Source: Pseudomonas anuradhapurensis (GTDB taxonomy: Bacteria > Pseudomonadota > Gammaproteobacteria > Pseudomonadales > Pseudomonadaceae). From it: a DNA stretch of 64,000 nt. The DNA lies in contig NZ_CP077097.1 in NCBI RefSeq assembly GCF_014269225.2, positions 5,157,001-5,221,000 on the forward strand. The letters run 5' to 3'. The notes under the pieces were generated by a model. That model saw only the letters and a list, made by a program, of their open reading frames with translations, searched no databases and was not told where the DNA came from. Position numbers and translations under genes: made by a program. The first letter of the stretch is position 1, and every line of letters begins with the position of its first letter. Below are positions 27,640 through 35,615 of this stretch, piece by piece.

Positions 27640-27668
27640 AATGTAACACTTGCTTTTTTCGACGTCTA
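27640..27668 (-). promoter_or_regulatory. Candidate sigma-70 promoter of rho
   Basis: On the minus strand: TAGACG, 17-base spacer, TACATT (4/6 matches each). This predicts a start near 27633 and a leader of about 147 bases. It lies between the trxA terminator and rho, as expected if rho has its own promoter. Pattern match only. Confidence 0.4.
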
Positions 27669-27711
27669 GTGGTTTTGACGGTGGAAATCGTACCGCCGCA
27701 GACCTTTGCAG

Positions 27712-27738
27712 GTAAAAAAAACCCCGCATTCGCGGGGC
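27712..27738 (-). terminator. Intrinsic terminator of trxA
   Basis: On the minus strand GCCCCGC, loop GAAT, GCGGGG is followed by eight T residues. It is a textbook Rho-independent terminator 10 bases after the trxA stop, which separates trxA from rho. Confidence 0.93.
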
Positions 27739-27747
27739 TTCTTGCTA

Positions 27748-28074
27748 TCACAGGTGGGCGTCGAGGAACGCGGCCAGCTGCGATTTCGACAGTGCGCCGA
27801 CCTTGGTGGCCTCGACATTGCCGTTCTTGAACAGCATCAGCGTCGGGATGCCACGCACGCCGTGCTTGGCCGGAGTTTCCTGGTTCTCGTCGATGTTCAG
27901 CTTGGCGACGGTCAGTTTGCCCTCGTAGGTGGCAGCGATGTCGTCCAGAACCGGAGCGATCATCTTGCATGGGCCGCACCATTCAGCCCAGTAGTCGACC
28001 AGCACCGGGCCCTGAGCCTGCAGTACTTCGGCTTCGAAGCTGGCGTCGGTGACGTGTTTGATTTTGTCGCTCAT
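27748..28074 (-). CDS. trxA: Thioredoxin 1
   Basis: A 108-residue thioredoxin with the redox site WCGPC (C33, C36), buried Asp in VLVDYWA, and the cis-proline in GIPTLMLF. It is a general cytosolic disulfide reductant recycled by thioredoxin reductase. A TTGGAG lies six bases before the ATG at 28074; the frame open to 28185 is not used. It is divergent from ppx and ends at a strong terminator. Confidence 0.98.
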   Translation of the reverse strand: MSDKIKHVTDASFEAEVLQAQGPVLVDYWAEWCGPCKMIAPVLDDIAATYEGKLTVAKLNIDENQETPAKHGVRGIPTLMLFKNGNVEATKVGALSKSQLAAFLDAHL

Positions 28075-28194
28075 GGAAATCTCCAAGGTCGTAAGCAATA
28101 AAAAACGTTGCCCATCATAGCCGCACCCGACTCCTACAGGAAGCCGCGGACGATTGAGTGTAACTATAGTTGTGCAAGACGCCACGAATCGAAA

Positions 28195-28212
28195 CTGTCA
28201 TGCCAGTGTCAT
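28195..28212 (+). promoter_or_regulatory. Pho box (PhoB site) upstream of ppx
   Basis: CTGTCAT-GCCA-GTGTCAT: two 7-bp direct repeats with the canonical 4-base AT/GC spacer, 13 of 14 repeat positions matching CTGTCAT. It lies 118 bases before the ppx start and points toward it. In the trxA/ppx divergent gap it most likely makes ppx phosphate-regulated. No similar box was found before ppk. Confidence 0.65.
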
Positions 28213-28330
28213 AGCATCGAATGGCACATTGCCTTGCATCAAGGCCTGCTCAACGGCTGTATGCCACGCGTTGGCGATAGCCTGCTATCGTGGCACGATT
28301 GCCGGGTTAACGACCGAGAACAACCAGATC

Positions 28331-29833
28331 ATGCCGCATACCATCGCGAAGAACCTGTCCCTGATCGCCGCCATCGACCTTGGCTCCAACAGCTTTCACA
28401 TGGTCGTGGCCAAGGCCCACCATACCGAAATCCGCATCCTCGAGCGGCTCGGCGAGAAGGTTCAGCTGGCCGCCGGCATCGACGACGAGCGCAAGCTCAG
28501 CGAAGAAGCCATGGAACGGGGCCTGGACTGCCTCAAGCGCTTTTCCCAGCTGATCAACGGCATGCCCGCCGGCTCGGTGCGCATCGTCGGTACCAACGCC
28601 TTGCGCGAAGCGCGCAACCGCAACGAATTCATCCAGCGCGCCGAAGCCATCCTCGGACACCCGGTGGAGGTCATCTCCGGTCGCGAAGAAGCGCGCCTGA
28701 TCTACCTCGGCGTGTCGCATACCCTGGCCGATACACCGGGCAAGCGCCTGGTCGCCGACATCGGCGGCGGCAGTACCGAATTCATCATCGGCCAACGCTT
28801 CGAGCCGCTGCTGCGCGAAAGCCTGCAGATGGGCTGCGTCAGCTTCACCCAGCGCTACTTCCGCGACGGCAAGATCACCCCGGCCCGCTACGCCCAGGCC
28901 TACACCGCCGCGCGCCTGGAACTGATGAGCATCGAGAATGCCCTGCATCGCCTGACCTGGGACGAGGCCATCGGTTCGTCCGGTACCATCCGCGCCATCG
29001 GCGCAGCCATCAAGGCTGGTGGCCTGGGCAATGGCGAGGTCAACGCCGAGGGCCTGGCCTGGGTCAAGCGCAAACTGTTCAAGCTGGGTGAGGTCGACAA
29101 GATCGACTTCGACGGCGTCAAACCCGACCGTCGGGCCATCTTCCCGGCCGGCCTGGCGATTCTCGAGGCGATCTTCGATGCGCTGGAACTGCAGCGCATG
29201 GACCACTGCGACGGCGCCCTGCGCGAGGGTGTGCTGTTCGACCTGCTGGGCCGCCACCACCACGAAGACGTGCGCGAGCGCACCCTGAACTCGCTGATGG
29301 AGCGCTACCACGTGGACCAGGGCCAGGCTGCACGCGTCGAGCGCAAGGCGCTGCACGCGTTCGACCAGGTAGCCGACGCCTGGGACCTGAAAGACGGAAA
29401 CTGGCGCGACCTGCTGGGCTGGGCGGCAAAGGTGCACGAAATCGGCCTGGACATCGCCCACTACCATTACCACAAGCACGGCGCCTACCTGATCGAGCAC
29501 TCCGACCTGTCGGGTTTCTCCCGCGAGGACCAGCAGATGATGGCCTTGCTGGTACGCGGCCACCGCCGCAACATCCCCAAGGACAAATACGCCGAGCTGG
29601 GCGAGGAAGGGGTCAAGCTGCTGCGCCTGTGCGTGCTGCTGCGCTTCGCCATCCTGTTCCACCACATCCGCGGCAACCAGCAGATGCCGAAGGTGGAACT
29701 GAAGGCTGCCGGCGATTGCCTGGACGTGGTGTTCCCGCAAGGCTGGCTGGAACAGAACCAGCTGACCCAGGCCGACTTCGCCAACGAGGCGGAGTGGCTG
29801 GCCCGGGTCGGCTTCGTCCTCAGCGTACGTTGA
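28331..29833 (+). CDS. ppx: Exopolyphosphatase
   Basis: A 500-residue Ppx/GppA phosphatase that hydrolyses terminal phosphates of polyphosphate. Actin-like ATPase-fold motifs are visible: phosphate-1 [14 protein letters not shown] near residue 15 and phosphate-2 [15 protein letters not shown] near residue 140. [11 protein letters not shown] is also present. The C-terminal half is the HD-like helical domain ([19 protein letters not shown]). The ATG at 28331 ([18 protein letters not shown]) fits the family; the longer frame from 28154 would run through the Pho box. Its stop lies 14 bases inside the convergent ppk gene. Confidence 0.97.
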   Translation: MPHTIAKNLSLIAAIDLGSNSFHMVVAKAHHTEIRILERLGEKVQLAAGIDDERKLSEEAMERGLDCLKRFSQLINGMPAGSVRIVGTNALREARNRNEFIQRAEAILGHPVEVISGREEARLIYLGVSHTLADTPGKRLVADIGGGSTEFIIGQRFEPLLRESLQMGCVSFTQRYFRDGKITPARYAQAYTAARLELMSIENALHRLTWDEAIGSSGTIRAIGAAIKAGGLGNGEVNAEGLAWVKRKLFKLGEVDKIDFDGVKPDRRAIFPAGLAILEAIFDALELQRMDHCDGALREGVLFDLLGRHHHEDVRERTLNSLMERYHVDQGQAARVERKALHAFDQVADAWDLKDGNWRDLLGWAAKVHEIGLDIAHYHYHKHGAYLIEHSDLSGFSREDQQMMALLVRGHRRNIPKDKYAELGEEGVKLLRLCVLLRFAILFHHIRGNQQMPKVELKAAGDCLDVVFPQGWLEQNQLTQADFANEAEWLARVGFVLSVR

Positions 29834-32051
29834 GGACCGGGTTGCTCAGGCGCTCCAGCAGGGTCGCCTGGGCACTCCGCGGGTTCTGGTTGCCGGTCGG
29901 CGTGCTGCGCACGTAGCGCCCGTCTGGCTGCAGGGTCCAGGCGTGGGTGTTGTCGGTCAGGTAGCCTTCCAGCTCCTTCTTCACCCGCAGCAACAGCTTC
30001 TTGCCTTCCACCGGGAAACAGGTCTCGACACGCTTGTCGAGGTTGCGCTCCATCCAGTCGGCGCTGGACAGGTAGATCTGCTCTTCGCCGCCATTGAGGA
30101 AGTAGAACACCCGCGTGTGCTCGAGGAAGCGGCCGATGATCGAGCGCACCTGGATGTTGTGCGAAACCCCCGGAATACCTGGGCGCAGGCAGCACATGCC
30201 ACGCACCACCAGGTCGATCTTCACGCCCGACTGGCTGGCCTTGTACAACGCCTTGATGACCTTGGCGTCGGTCAGCGAGTTGAACTTGGCAATGATGTGC
30301 GCCGGCTTGCCTTCGAGGGCGAACTGGGTTTCCCGCGCGATCATGTCGAGCATGCCCTTCTTCAGGGTGAACGGCGCATGCAGCAGCTTCTTCATGCGCA
30401 GGGTCTTGCCCATGCCGATCAGCTGGCTGAACAGCTTGCCGACGTCCTCGGTGAGGGCGTCATCGGAGGTCAACAGGCTGTAGTCGGTGTACAGGCGGGC
30501 GTTGCCGGCGTGGTAGTTGCCGGTACCCAGGTGCGCATAACGCACGATCTCGCCCTGTTCACGGCGCAGGATCAGCATCATCTTGGCGTGGGTCTTGAAG
30601 CCGACCACACCATAGATCACCACCGCACCGGCGGCCTGCAGGCGGCTGGCCATCTGCAGGTTGGATTCTTCGTCGAAACGCGCACGCAGTTCGATCACCG
30701 CAGTGACTTCCTTGCCGTTACGCGCCGCGTCCACCAGCGCGTCGACGATTTCCGAGTTGGCACCGGAGCGGTACAGGGTCTGGCGCACGGCGAGCACGTG
30801 CGGGTCCTTGGCAGCCTGGCGCAGCAGGTCGATCACCGGGGTGAACGACTCGAACGGGTGCATCAGCAGGATGTCCTGCTTACCGATCACGCTGAAGATG
30901 TTGTCAGCGTTTTGCAGCAGCTTGGGGATCGCCGGGGTGAACGGCGTGTATTGCAGCTCGGGGTGGCTGTCCAGGCCCGTAATGCTGAACAGGCGGGTGA
31001 GGTTGACCGGGCCGTTGACCTGGTACAACTCGCTTTCACTGAGGCTGAACTGCTTGAGCAGGTAGTCCGACAGGTGTTTCGGGCAGGTATCGGCCACTTC
31101 CAGGCGCACGGCATCGCCGTAGCGACGCGAGAACAACTCGCCGCGCAGCGCGCGGGCCAGGTCGTCGACCTCTTCGGAATCCAGCGCCAGGTCGGCGTTG
31201 CGGGTCAGGCGGAACTGGTAGCAGCCCTTTACCTTCATGCCCTGGAACAGGTCGTCGGCGTGTGCGTGGATCATCGACGACAGGAACACATAGTTGTCCC
31301 CTGCGCCACCCACCTCTTCCGGCACGCGGATGACCCGCGGCAGCAGGCGCGGGGCCGGGATGATCGCCAGGCCGGAATCGCGGCCGAAGGCGTCGACCCC
31401 CTCGAGCTCGACAATGAAGTTGAGGCTCTTGTTCACCAGCAGCGGGAACGGGTGGGTCGGGTCGAGGCCGATCGGGGTGATGATCGGGGCGATTTCGTCA
31501 CGGAAATAGCGGCGCACCCAGGTCTTGAGCTTGGGTGTCCAGTAACGGCGGCGGATGAAGCGAATCTGGTGCTTTTCCAGCTCTGGCAGCAGCACGTCAT
31601 TGAGGATCGCGTACTGGCGCTCCACTTCGCTGTGTACCAGATCGCTGATGCGCGCCAGTGCCTGGTGTGGCTGCAGGCCGTCGGCGCCGGCCAGTTCCCG
31701 GGCAAAATTGATCTGCTTCTTCAGGCCGGCGACACGGATCTCGAAGAACTCGTCGAGGTTGCTGGAAAAGATCAGCAGGAACTTGAGGCGTTCGAGCAGT
31801 GGATAGCTTTCATCCAGCGCCTGTTCCAGTACGCGGATGTTGAACTGCAGCTGCGAGAGTTCGCGATGAATGTACAGGCTGCTGTCGTCCAGGCCGGGGA
31901 CGGTGATCGCCGGGGCCGGCGCAGGCGCCGGGGCCACTGGTTCTACCACGGGCTGGGGCGCCGGCGGCAGGTCTGGCGGGGTCTGCACCATCTCTTCGGG
32001 GAGTTCCTGAGCATCCTTGATCGCGACAGGGGTTAGCACTTCATTATTCAT
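29820..32051 (-). CDS. ppk: Polyphosphate kinase 1
   Basis: A 743-residue PPK1 making polyphosphate from ATP. The body starts at [14 protein letters not shown] and shows [15 protein letters not shown], the autophosphorylated His (H488) in [12 protein letters not shown] and the second catalytic-His region [10 protein letters not shown]. In front is an extension of about 55 residues rich in Pro, Ala and Val (roughly residues 22-48). CAGGAA eight bases before the ATG supports this start, though a shorter protein from MVQTPP is possible. It converges on ppx with a 14-base 3' overlap, an unusual arrangement compared with the E. coli ppk-ppx operon. Confidence 0.97.
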   Translation of the reverse strand: MNNEVLTPVAIKDAQELPEEMVQTPPDLPPAPQPVVEPVAPAPAPAPAITVPGLDDSSLYIHRELSQLQFNIRVLEQALDESYPLLERLKFLLIFSSNLDEFFEIRVAGLKKQINFARELAGADGLQPHQALARISDLVHSEVERQYAILNDVLLPELEKHQIRFIRRRYWTPKLKTWVRRYFRDEIAPIITPIGLDPTHPFPLLVNKSLNFIVELEGVDAFGRDSGLAIIPAPRLLPRVIRVPEEVGGAGDNYVFLSSMIHAHADDLFQGMKVKGCYQFRLTRNADLALDSEEVDDLARALRGELFSRRYGDAVRLEVADTCPKHLSDYLLKQFSLSESELYQVNGPVNLTRLFSITGLDSHPELQYTPFTPAIPKLLQNADNIFSVIGKQDILLMHPFESFTPVIDLLRQAAKDPHVLAVRQTLYRSGANSEIVDALVDAARNGKEVTAVIELRARFDEESNLQMASRLQAAGAVVIYGVVGFKTHAKMMLILRREQGEIVRYAHLGTGNYHAGNARLYTDYSLLTSDDALTEDVGKLFSQLIGMGKTLRMKKLLHAPFTLKKGMLDMIARETQFALEGKPAHIIAKFNSLTDAKVIKALYKASQSGVKIDLVVRGMCCLRPGIPGVSHNIQVRSIIGRFLEHTRVFYFLNGGEEQIYLSSADWMERNLDKRVETCFPVEGKKLLLRVKKELEGYLTDNTHAWTLQPDGRYVRSTPTGNQNPRSAQATLLERLSNPVLNVR

Positions 32052-32119
32052 CTGGCGTTCCTGAGGACGTTAACGCCCTATCATCAATTGAGCGGCAAGA
32101 TAAGCGCCCATTATGACGC

Positions 32120-32132
32120 CTGTGTTACACAG
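32120..32132. promoter_or_regulatory. Small perfect palindrome between ppk and dedA
   Basis: CTGTGT-T-ACACAG (6-1-6) lies about 70 bases before ppk and 130 before the DedA gene. It could be an operator for either divergent gene, but no regulator is suggested by the sequence. Short palindromes of this size also arise by chance. Confidence 0.2.
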
Positions 32133-32264
32133 CAGGGCAAGCCGTGGCGCGTGCCTTCCGGCATTCTCCGTGTAGGAAATGTTCACGTCGAGACACATTT
32201 GGACACTTTCACGAATGCGCGCGAAGGGGTAGGCTGCGCGTTCATTTCGCCAGCACCTCAGAAA

Positions 32265-32909
32265 ATGCTTCAACAATTCCTGCAGGATTTCGGCTACTTC
32301 GCCCTTTTTCTAGGCACCTTCTTTGAAGGCGAGACCATTCTGGTGCTTGCGGGATTCCTTGCGTTCCGCGGCTACATGGACATCAACCTGGTGTGCCTGG
32401 TGGCGTTTTTCGGCAGCTATGCCGGCGATCAGCTGTGGTACTTCATGGGCCGTCGCCATGGGCGCAGGATACTGGCCCGCAAACCGCGCTGGCAGGCAAT
32501 GGGCGACCGGGCGCTGGACCACATCCGCCGCCACCCCGACATCTGGGTGCTGAGTTTCCGCTTCGTCTATGGCCTGCGCACGGTCATGCCGGTGGCCATC
32601 GGCCTGTCGGGCTACCCGCCGCGCCGCTACCTGCTGCTGAACGGCCTGGGCGCGGCGATCTGGGCAGTGGCCCTGGGCGCCGCCGCGTACCACTTCGGCG
32701 CCATTCTCGAAGGCCTGCTGGGCAATGTGAAGCGCTACGAGCTATGGGTGCTGGGTGGCTTGCTGGCGCTGGGGGGCCTGCTATGGCTGCGCCGACGCTT
32801 CCGGACCTTGCGTGCGGAGCGCAAGGCGGCGGGCCAGGCCCAGGCCCCAGAAGCTGAGCAGGCAATAAGCCACGAGCACGAGCCAGGCCAACGGCACGAC
32901 CACCGCTAG
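32265..32909 (+). CDS. DedA family membrane protein
   Basis: A 214-residue DedA/SNARE-associated membrane protein. The FLGTFFEGETILVLAGFLAFRG segment carries the conserved acidic residues, and FRFVYGLRTVMPVAIGLSGYPPRRY is the hallmark arginine/proline motif. Four to five hydrophobic helices are visible. DedA proteins are implicated in lipid-carrier (undecaprenyl phosphate) or phospholipid translocation and membrane energetics. The last 43 codons overlap the convergent desaturase-like gene. The tail is charged and His-rich (SHEHEPGQRHDHR). Confidence 0.9.
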   Translation: MLQQFLQDFGYFALFLGTFFEGETILVLAGFLAFRGYMDINLVCLVAFFGSYAGDQLWYFMGRRHGRRILARKPRWQAMGDRALDHIRRHPDIWVLSFRFVYGLRTVMPVAIGLSGYPPRRYLLLNGLGAAIWAVALGAAAYHFGAILEGLLGNVKRYELWVLGGLLALGGLLWLRRRFRTLRAERKAAGQAQAPEAEQAISHEHEPGQRHDHR

Positions 32910-34043
32910 GCCCAGGGCGCCGGCCAGGTACAGCGCCGGCACAGTGGCCAGCAGCCGTACCAGCTCCAGGCGCGTGGCCCACGGCCGGTTCTCCAGCAGC
33001 GCGCCCAGCACGAACAAGCCAAACGCCATCAGCGCCCAGCCGAGCACCAGCGCGGCACCTGGCACACGCTCGGCCACGTCCATCAGATAGCTGCCCAACG
33101 CCACGTAAACCACGAACTGCGCCGCCACGTAGGCCTGCTGCGGGCGGCCCAGGGCCACCGCGAACTTGCGAAACCGCGCCAGGTCCTGCCTGGCCTGCGG
33201 ATAGCGTGCGGCCACATCGGCCGGGCGCCAGCCCGTGGGCATGAACCAGATGCGCAGCTTGTCCCACACGCTGTCGGCACGCCGGGCGTCGTGCCAGAGC
33301 TGGGCATAGAACTGCAGGTTGGCCCACAGCGGGTTCCAGCTGGCCAGCGGCGTAGTCACCCCGAACACTACCGGCTCGGCCGGATCCTCCTCCTTGAAGG
33401 TGCCGAACAGACGGTCCCAGAGAATGAACACGCCGCCGTAGTTGCGATCCAAGTAAGCAGGATTTTGCGCATGGTGGACGCGATGGTTGGATGGCGTGAT
33501 CAACACCCACTCGAGCCAGCCAAGCTTGGCGATATGCCGGGTATGTACCCAGAACTGATACAACAGGTTGAGCGACGCCACGGTGATGAACACCACTGGC
33601 GGCACCCCGACCAGCGCCAGCGGCAGGTAGAAGATCCAGGAAAAGATGAAACCGCTGCTGGTCTGGCGCAGTGCAGTGGTGAGGTTGTACTCCTCGCTCT
33701 GGTGATGCACCGAATGCGCAGCCCACAGCACGTTGCGCTCGTGCCCCAGACGGTGCAGCCAGTAGTAGCAGAAGTCGTACAGGACAAAGGCCAGCAACCA
33801 CACCCACCAAGCCTGCGACGGCAGGCGCAGCAGCGCCAGGTGCTCGAAGGCGAAGGCATAGGTCAGCAGCCCCAGCCCTTTGGTCAGCAGCCCGGTGCTG
33901 GTCGACAGTGCGCCGGTGCTGAGGCTGTTGATCGAGTCGGCCAGGGTGAAGTTGCGCTGGCCACGCACACGGTCGGCTACCAGTTCCACGGCGATCAGCA
34001 CGAAGAAGAACGGCACGGCCAGCAATATCAGGTCCATGGGCAC
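32781..34043 (-). CDS. Sterol desaturase/fatty acid hydroxylase family membrane protein
   Basis: A 420-residue integral membrane protein with the diiron histidine clusters of the fatty-acid hydroxylase superfamily: HRLGHE, HSVHHQSEEYN, HTRHIAK and HRVHH. Four hydrophobic helices flank the clusters, and an added C-terminal part (about 290-410) has four more. It probably hydroxylates or desaturates a lipid or terpenoid; the substrate is unknown. The start is GTG at 34043 or ATG at 34037. The 3' end overlaps dedA by 129 bases in convergent orientation. Confidence 0.88.
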   Translation of the reverse strand: MPMDLILLAVPFFFVLIAVELVADRVRGQRNFTLADSINSLSTGALSTSTGLLTKGLGLLTYAFAFEHLALLRLPSQAWWVWLLAFVLYDFCYYWLHRLGHERNVLWAAHSVHHQSEEYNLTTALRQTSSGFIFSWIFYLPLALVGVPPVVFITVASLNLLYQFWVHTRHIAKLGWLEWVLITPSNHRVHHAQNPAYLDRNYGGVFILWDRLFGTFKEEDPAEPVVFGVTTPLASWNPLWANLQFYAQLWHDARRADSVWDKLRIWFMPTGWRPADVAARYPQARQDLARFRKFAVALGRPQQAYVAAQFVVYVALGSYLMDVAERVPGAALVLGWALMAFGLFVLGALLENRPWATRLELVRLLATVPALYLAGALGLAVVVPLAWLVLVAYCLLSFWGLGLARRLALRTQGPEASAQP

Positions 34044-34149
34044 GAACTCAGGCGTTATCCACCAAGATTAGGCCGCGCGTGCCAGAACCCCTATGGCGAC
34101 ATCTGCCAAACTAGAGGACATTTAGCGCCTCGACACTGGAGTAATAAGC

Positions 34150-34809
34150 ATGACAAAAAAAGTAGCGGTGATTCTTTCCGGCTGTGGCGTCTACGACGGC
34201 GCCGAGATCCACGAAAGCGTGATCACCCTGCTGCGCCTCGACCAGCGCGGTGCGCAGGTGCAGTGCTTCGCGCCCAACATTGCGCAGCTGCACGTGATCA
34301 ACCACCTGACCGGCGAGGAGATGCCCGAGTCGCGCAATGTACTGGTGGAGTCGGCACGTATCGCCCGCGGCCAGGTCAAGGACATTCGCGAAGCCAAGGC
34401 CGAGGACTTCGATGCGCTGATCGTGCCGGGCGGTTTCGGTGCGGCGAAGAACCTCTCCAACTTTGCCGTGGAAGGCGCCAACTGCAGCGTCAACCCGGAC
34501 GTGCTGGCTCTGGCCGAAGCCTTCGCCAGCGCATGCAAGCCGGTTGGCCTGATCTGCATATCGCCGGCGCTGGCGGCGAAGATCTACGGGCCGGGTGTGG
34601 TCTGCACCATCGGTACCGACGCAGACACCGCGGCGGCCGTGGTGAAGATGGGCGGCACCCATGAACAATGCGATGTGCACGATATCGTCGAAGACACCCA
34701 GCGCAAACTGGTGACTACCCCGGCGTACATGGAGGCCAAGTCGATCAGTGAAGCGGCTGGCGGCATCTACAAGCTGGTGGATCGGGTGCTGGAGCTGGCG
34801 CACGGATAG
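34150..34809 (+). CDS. elbB: Isoprenoid biosynthesis glyoxalase ElbB (DJ-1/PfpI family)
   Basis: A 219-residue DJ-1/PfpI superfamily protein (KKVAVILSGCGVYDGAEIHESV; LIVPGGFGAAKNLSNFAVEG). The nucleophile-elbow cysteine is C136 in GLICISPALAAKI, matching ElbB/YhbL. E. coli ElbB shows glyoxalase III-type activity and affects isoprenoid yield; the true substrate is uncertain. GGAG lies nine bases before the ATG. REP elements follow the stop. Confidence 0.95.
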   Translation: MTKKVAVILSGCGVYDGAEIHESVITLLRLDQRGAQVQCFAPNIAQLHVINHLTGEEMPESRNVLVESARIARGQVKDIREAKAEDFDALIVPGGFGAAKNLSNFAVEGANCSVNPDVLALAEAFASACKPVGLICISPALAAKIYGPGVVCTIGTDADTAAAVVKMGGTHEQCDVHDIVEDTQRKLVTTPAYMEAKSISEAAGGIYKLVDRVLELAHG

Positions 34810-34828
34810 GTTCTTGCTGGCGCGCCGG

Positions 34829-34948
34829 GTGTAGGCGCGGCCTTGCGTCGCGATCGGGCTGCAAGGCAGCCCCAGCGTTATCTGCGTTGCAGCTGCAATC
34901 GAGGGACTGCTACGCAGCCCGATCGCGACGCGAGGCCGCTCCTACACA
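34829..34948. repeat. Inverted pair of REP elements (diverged CGACACAAGGCCGC type)
   Basis: GTGTAGGCGCGGCCTTGCGT plus CGCGAT (from 34829), with a GGGCTGCAAGGCAGCCCC stem, faces a reverse copy GATCGCGACGCGAGGCCGCT plus CCTACAC (to 34948). The copies carry the CGACGC variant instead of CGACAC. They lie between the convergent elbB and yaiI genes. Confidence 0.75.
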
Positions 34949-34956
34949 GGGGCGCG

Positions 34957-35010
34957 TATGCTTCAGGCTTTCGAAAGCCGGGCTATGCTTCAGGCTTTCG
35001 AAAGCCGGGC
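34957..35010. repeat. Perfect 27-bp tandem duplication over the 3' end of the UPF0178 gene
   Basis: The 27 bases at 34957-34983 are repeated without change at 34984-35010. On the minus strand the inner copy holds the last codons and TGA stop of the UPF0178 gene, and the outer copy repeats them after the stop. The unit is exactly nine codons, so the protein is unaffected. Confidence 0.9.
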
Positions 35011-35442
35011 AATGATCCGGTCCAGCGCATTGGCAAACGCCTGCTTCTCGCGCTCGCCATAAGGCGCCTGCCCTCCCCCCACCTGGCCCTGCTCGCGCAG
35101 TTCGGTGAACAGGTTGCGCGCCGCCAGCCGGTCACCCATGTTGCGCTCGTCGAACTCGCGCCCACGCGGGTCCAGCGCTGCCACGCCCTTTTTCACCAGG
35201 CGGTCGGCCAACGGTACGTCACTGCAGATCACCAGCTCGCCGGGCACGGCGTGCTCCACCAGGTAGTCGTCCGCCGCGTCCATGCCGCTGGGCACCACGA
35301 TCAGGCGCACGATGGCGAACGCCGGCTTGGCCACAGCCTGGCCCGCGACCATGACCACTTCGAACTTGCGCTTGAGGGCGAACTTGACGACCAGATCCTT
35401 GGCCGCCTTGGGGCAGGCGTCGGCATCGATCCACACACGCAT
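34990..35442 (-). CDS. UPF0178/YaiI family protein
   Basis: A 150-residue YaiI/YqxD-family protein (MRVWIDADACPKAAKDLVVKFA; VVPSGMDAADDYLVEHA; VICSDVPLADRLVKKGV). The acidic residues D7, D9 and the DVPLA segment resemble PIN/NYN-type nuclease folds, but the activity is not established. It ends inside a 27-base tandem duplication. Confidence 0.93.
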   Translation of the reverse strand: MRVWIDADACPKAAKDLVVKFALKRKFEVVMVAGQAVAKPAFAIVRLIVVPSGMDAADDYLVEHAVPGELVICSDVPLADRLVKKGVAALDPRGREFDERNMGDRLAARNLFTELREQGQVGGGQAPYGEREKQAFANALDRIIARLSKA

Positions 35443-35615
35443 CGGGTAACCTCGTCATTAACTCAAGGCTCCCATCATGCCTCAACGGCAGGGAAAGCTG
35501 GAGCTTGCCGCCCACCCGTGCTGGCAAAATGGCGTCAATCTTTCAATTGGCGCTTATCCACCACCGATGCCTCAGGCTACACTCGCCACAGCTCCACTGG
35601 CCTGCCGAGTGCGCA

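Noticed and set aside
28154..28330. N-terminal extension of Ppx
   Set aside because: It would translate the Pho box and trxA/ppx promoter region; the family start is [11 protein letters not shown] at 28331.
29943..32036. 697-codon open frame on the plus strand opposite ppk
   Set aside because: Same cause as above: antisense shadow of a well-identified gene with no family resemblance of its own.
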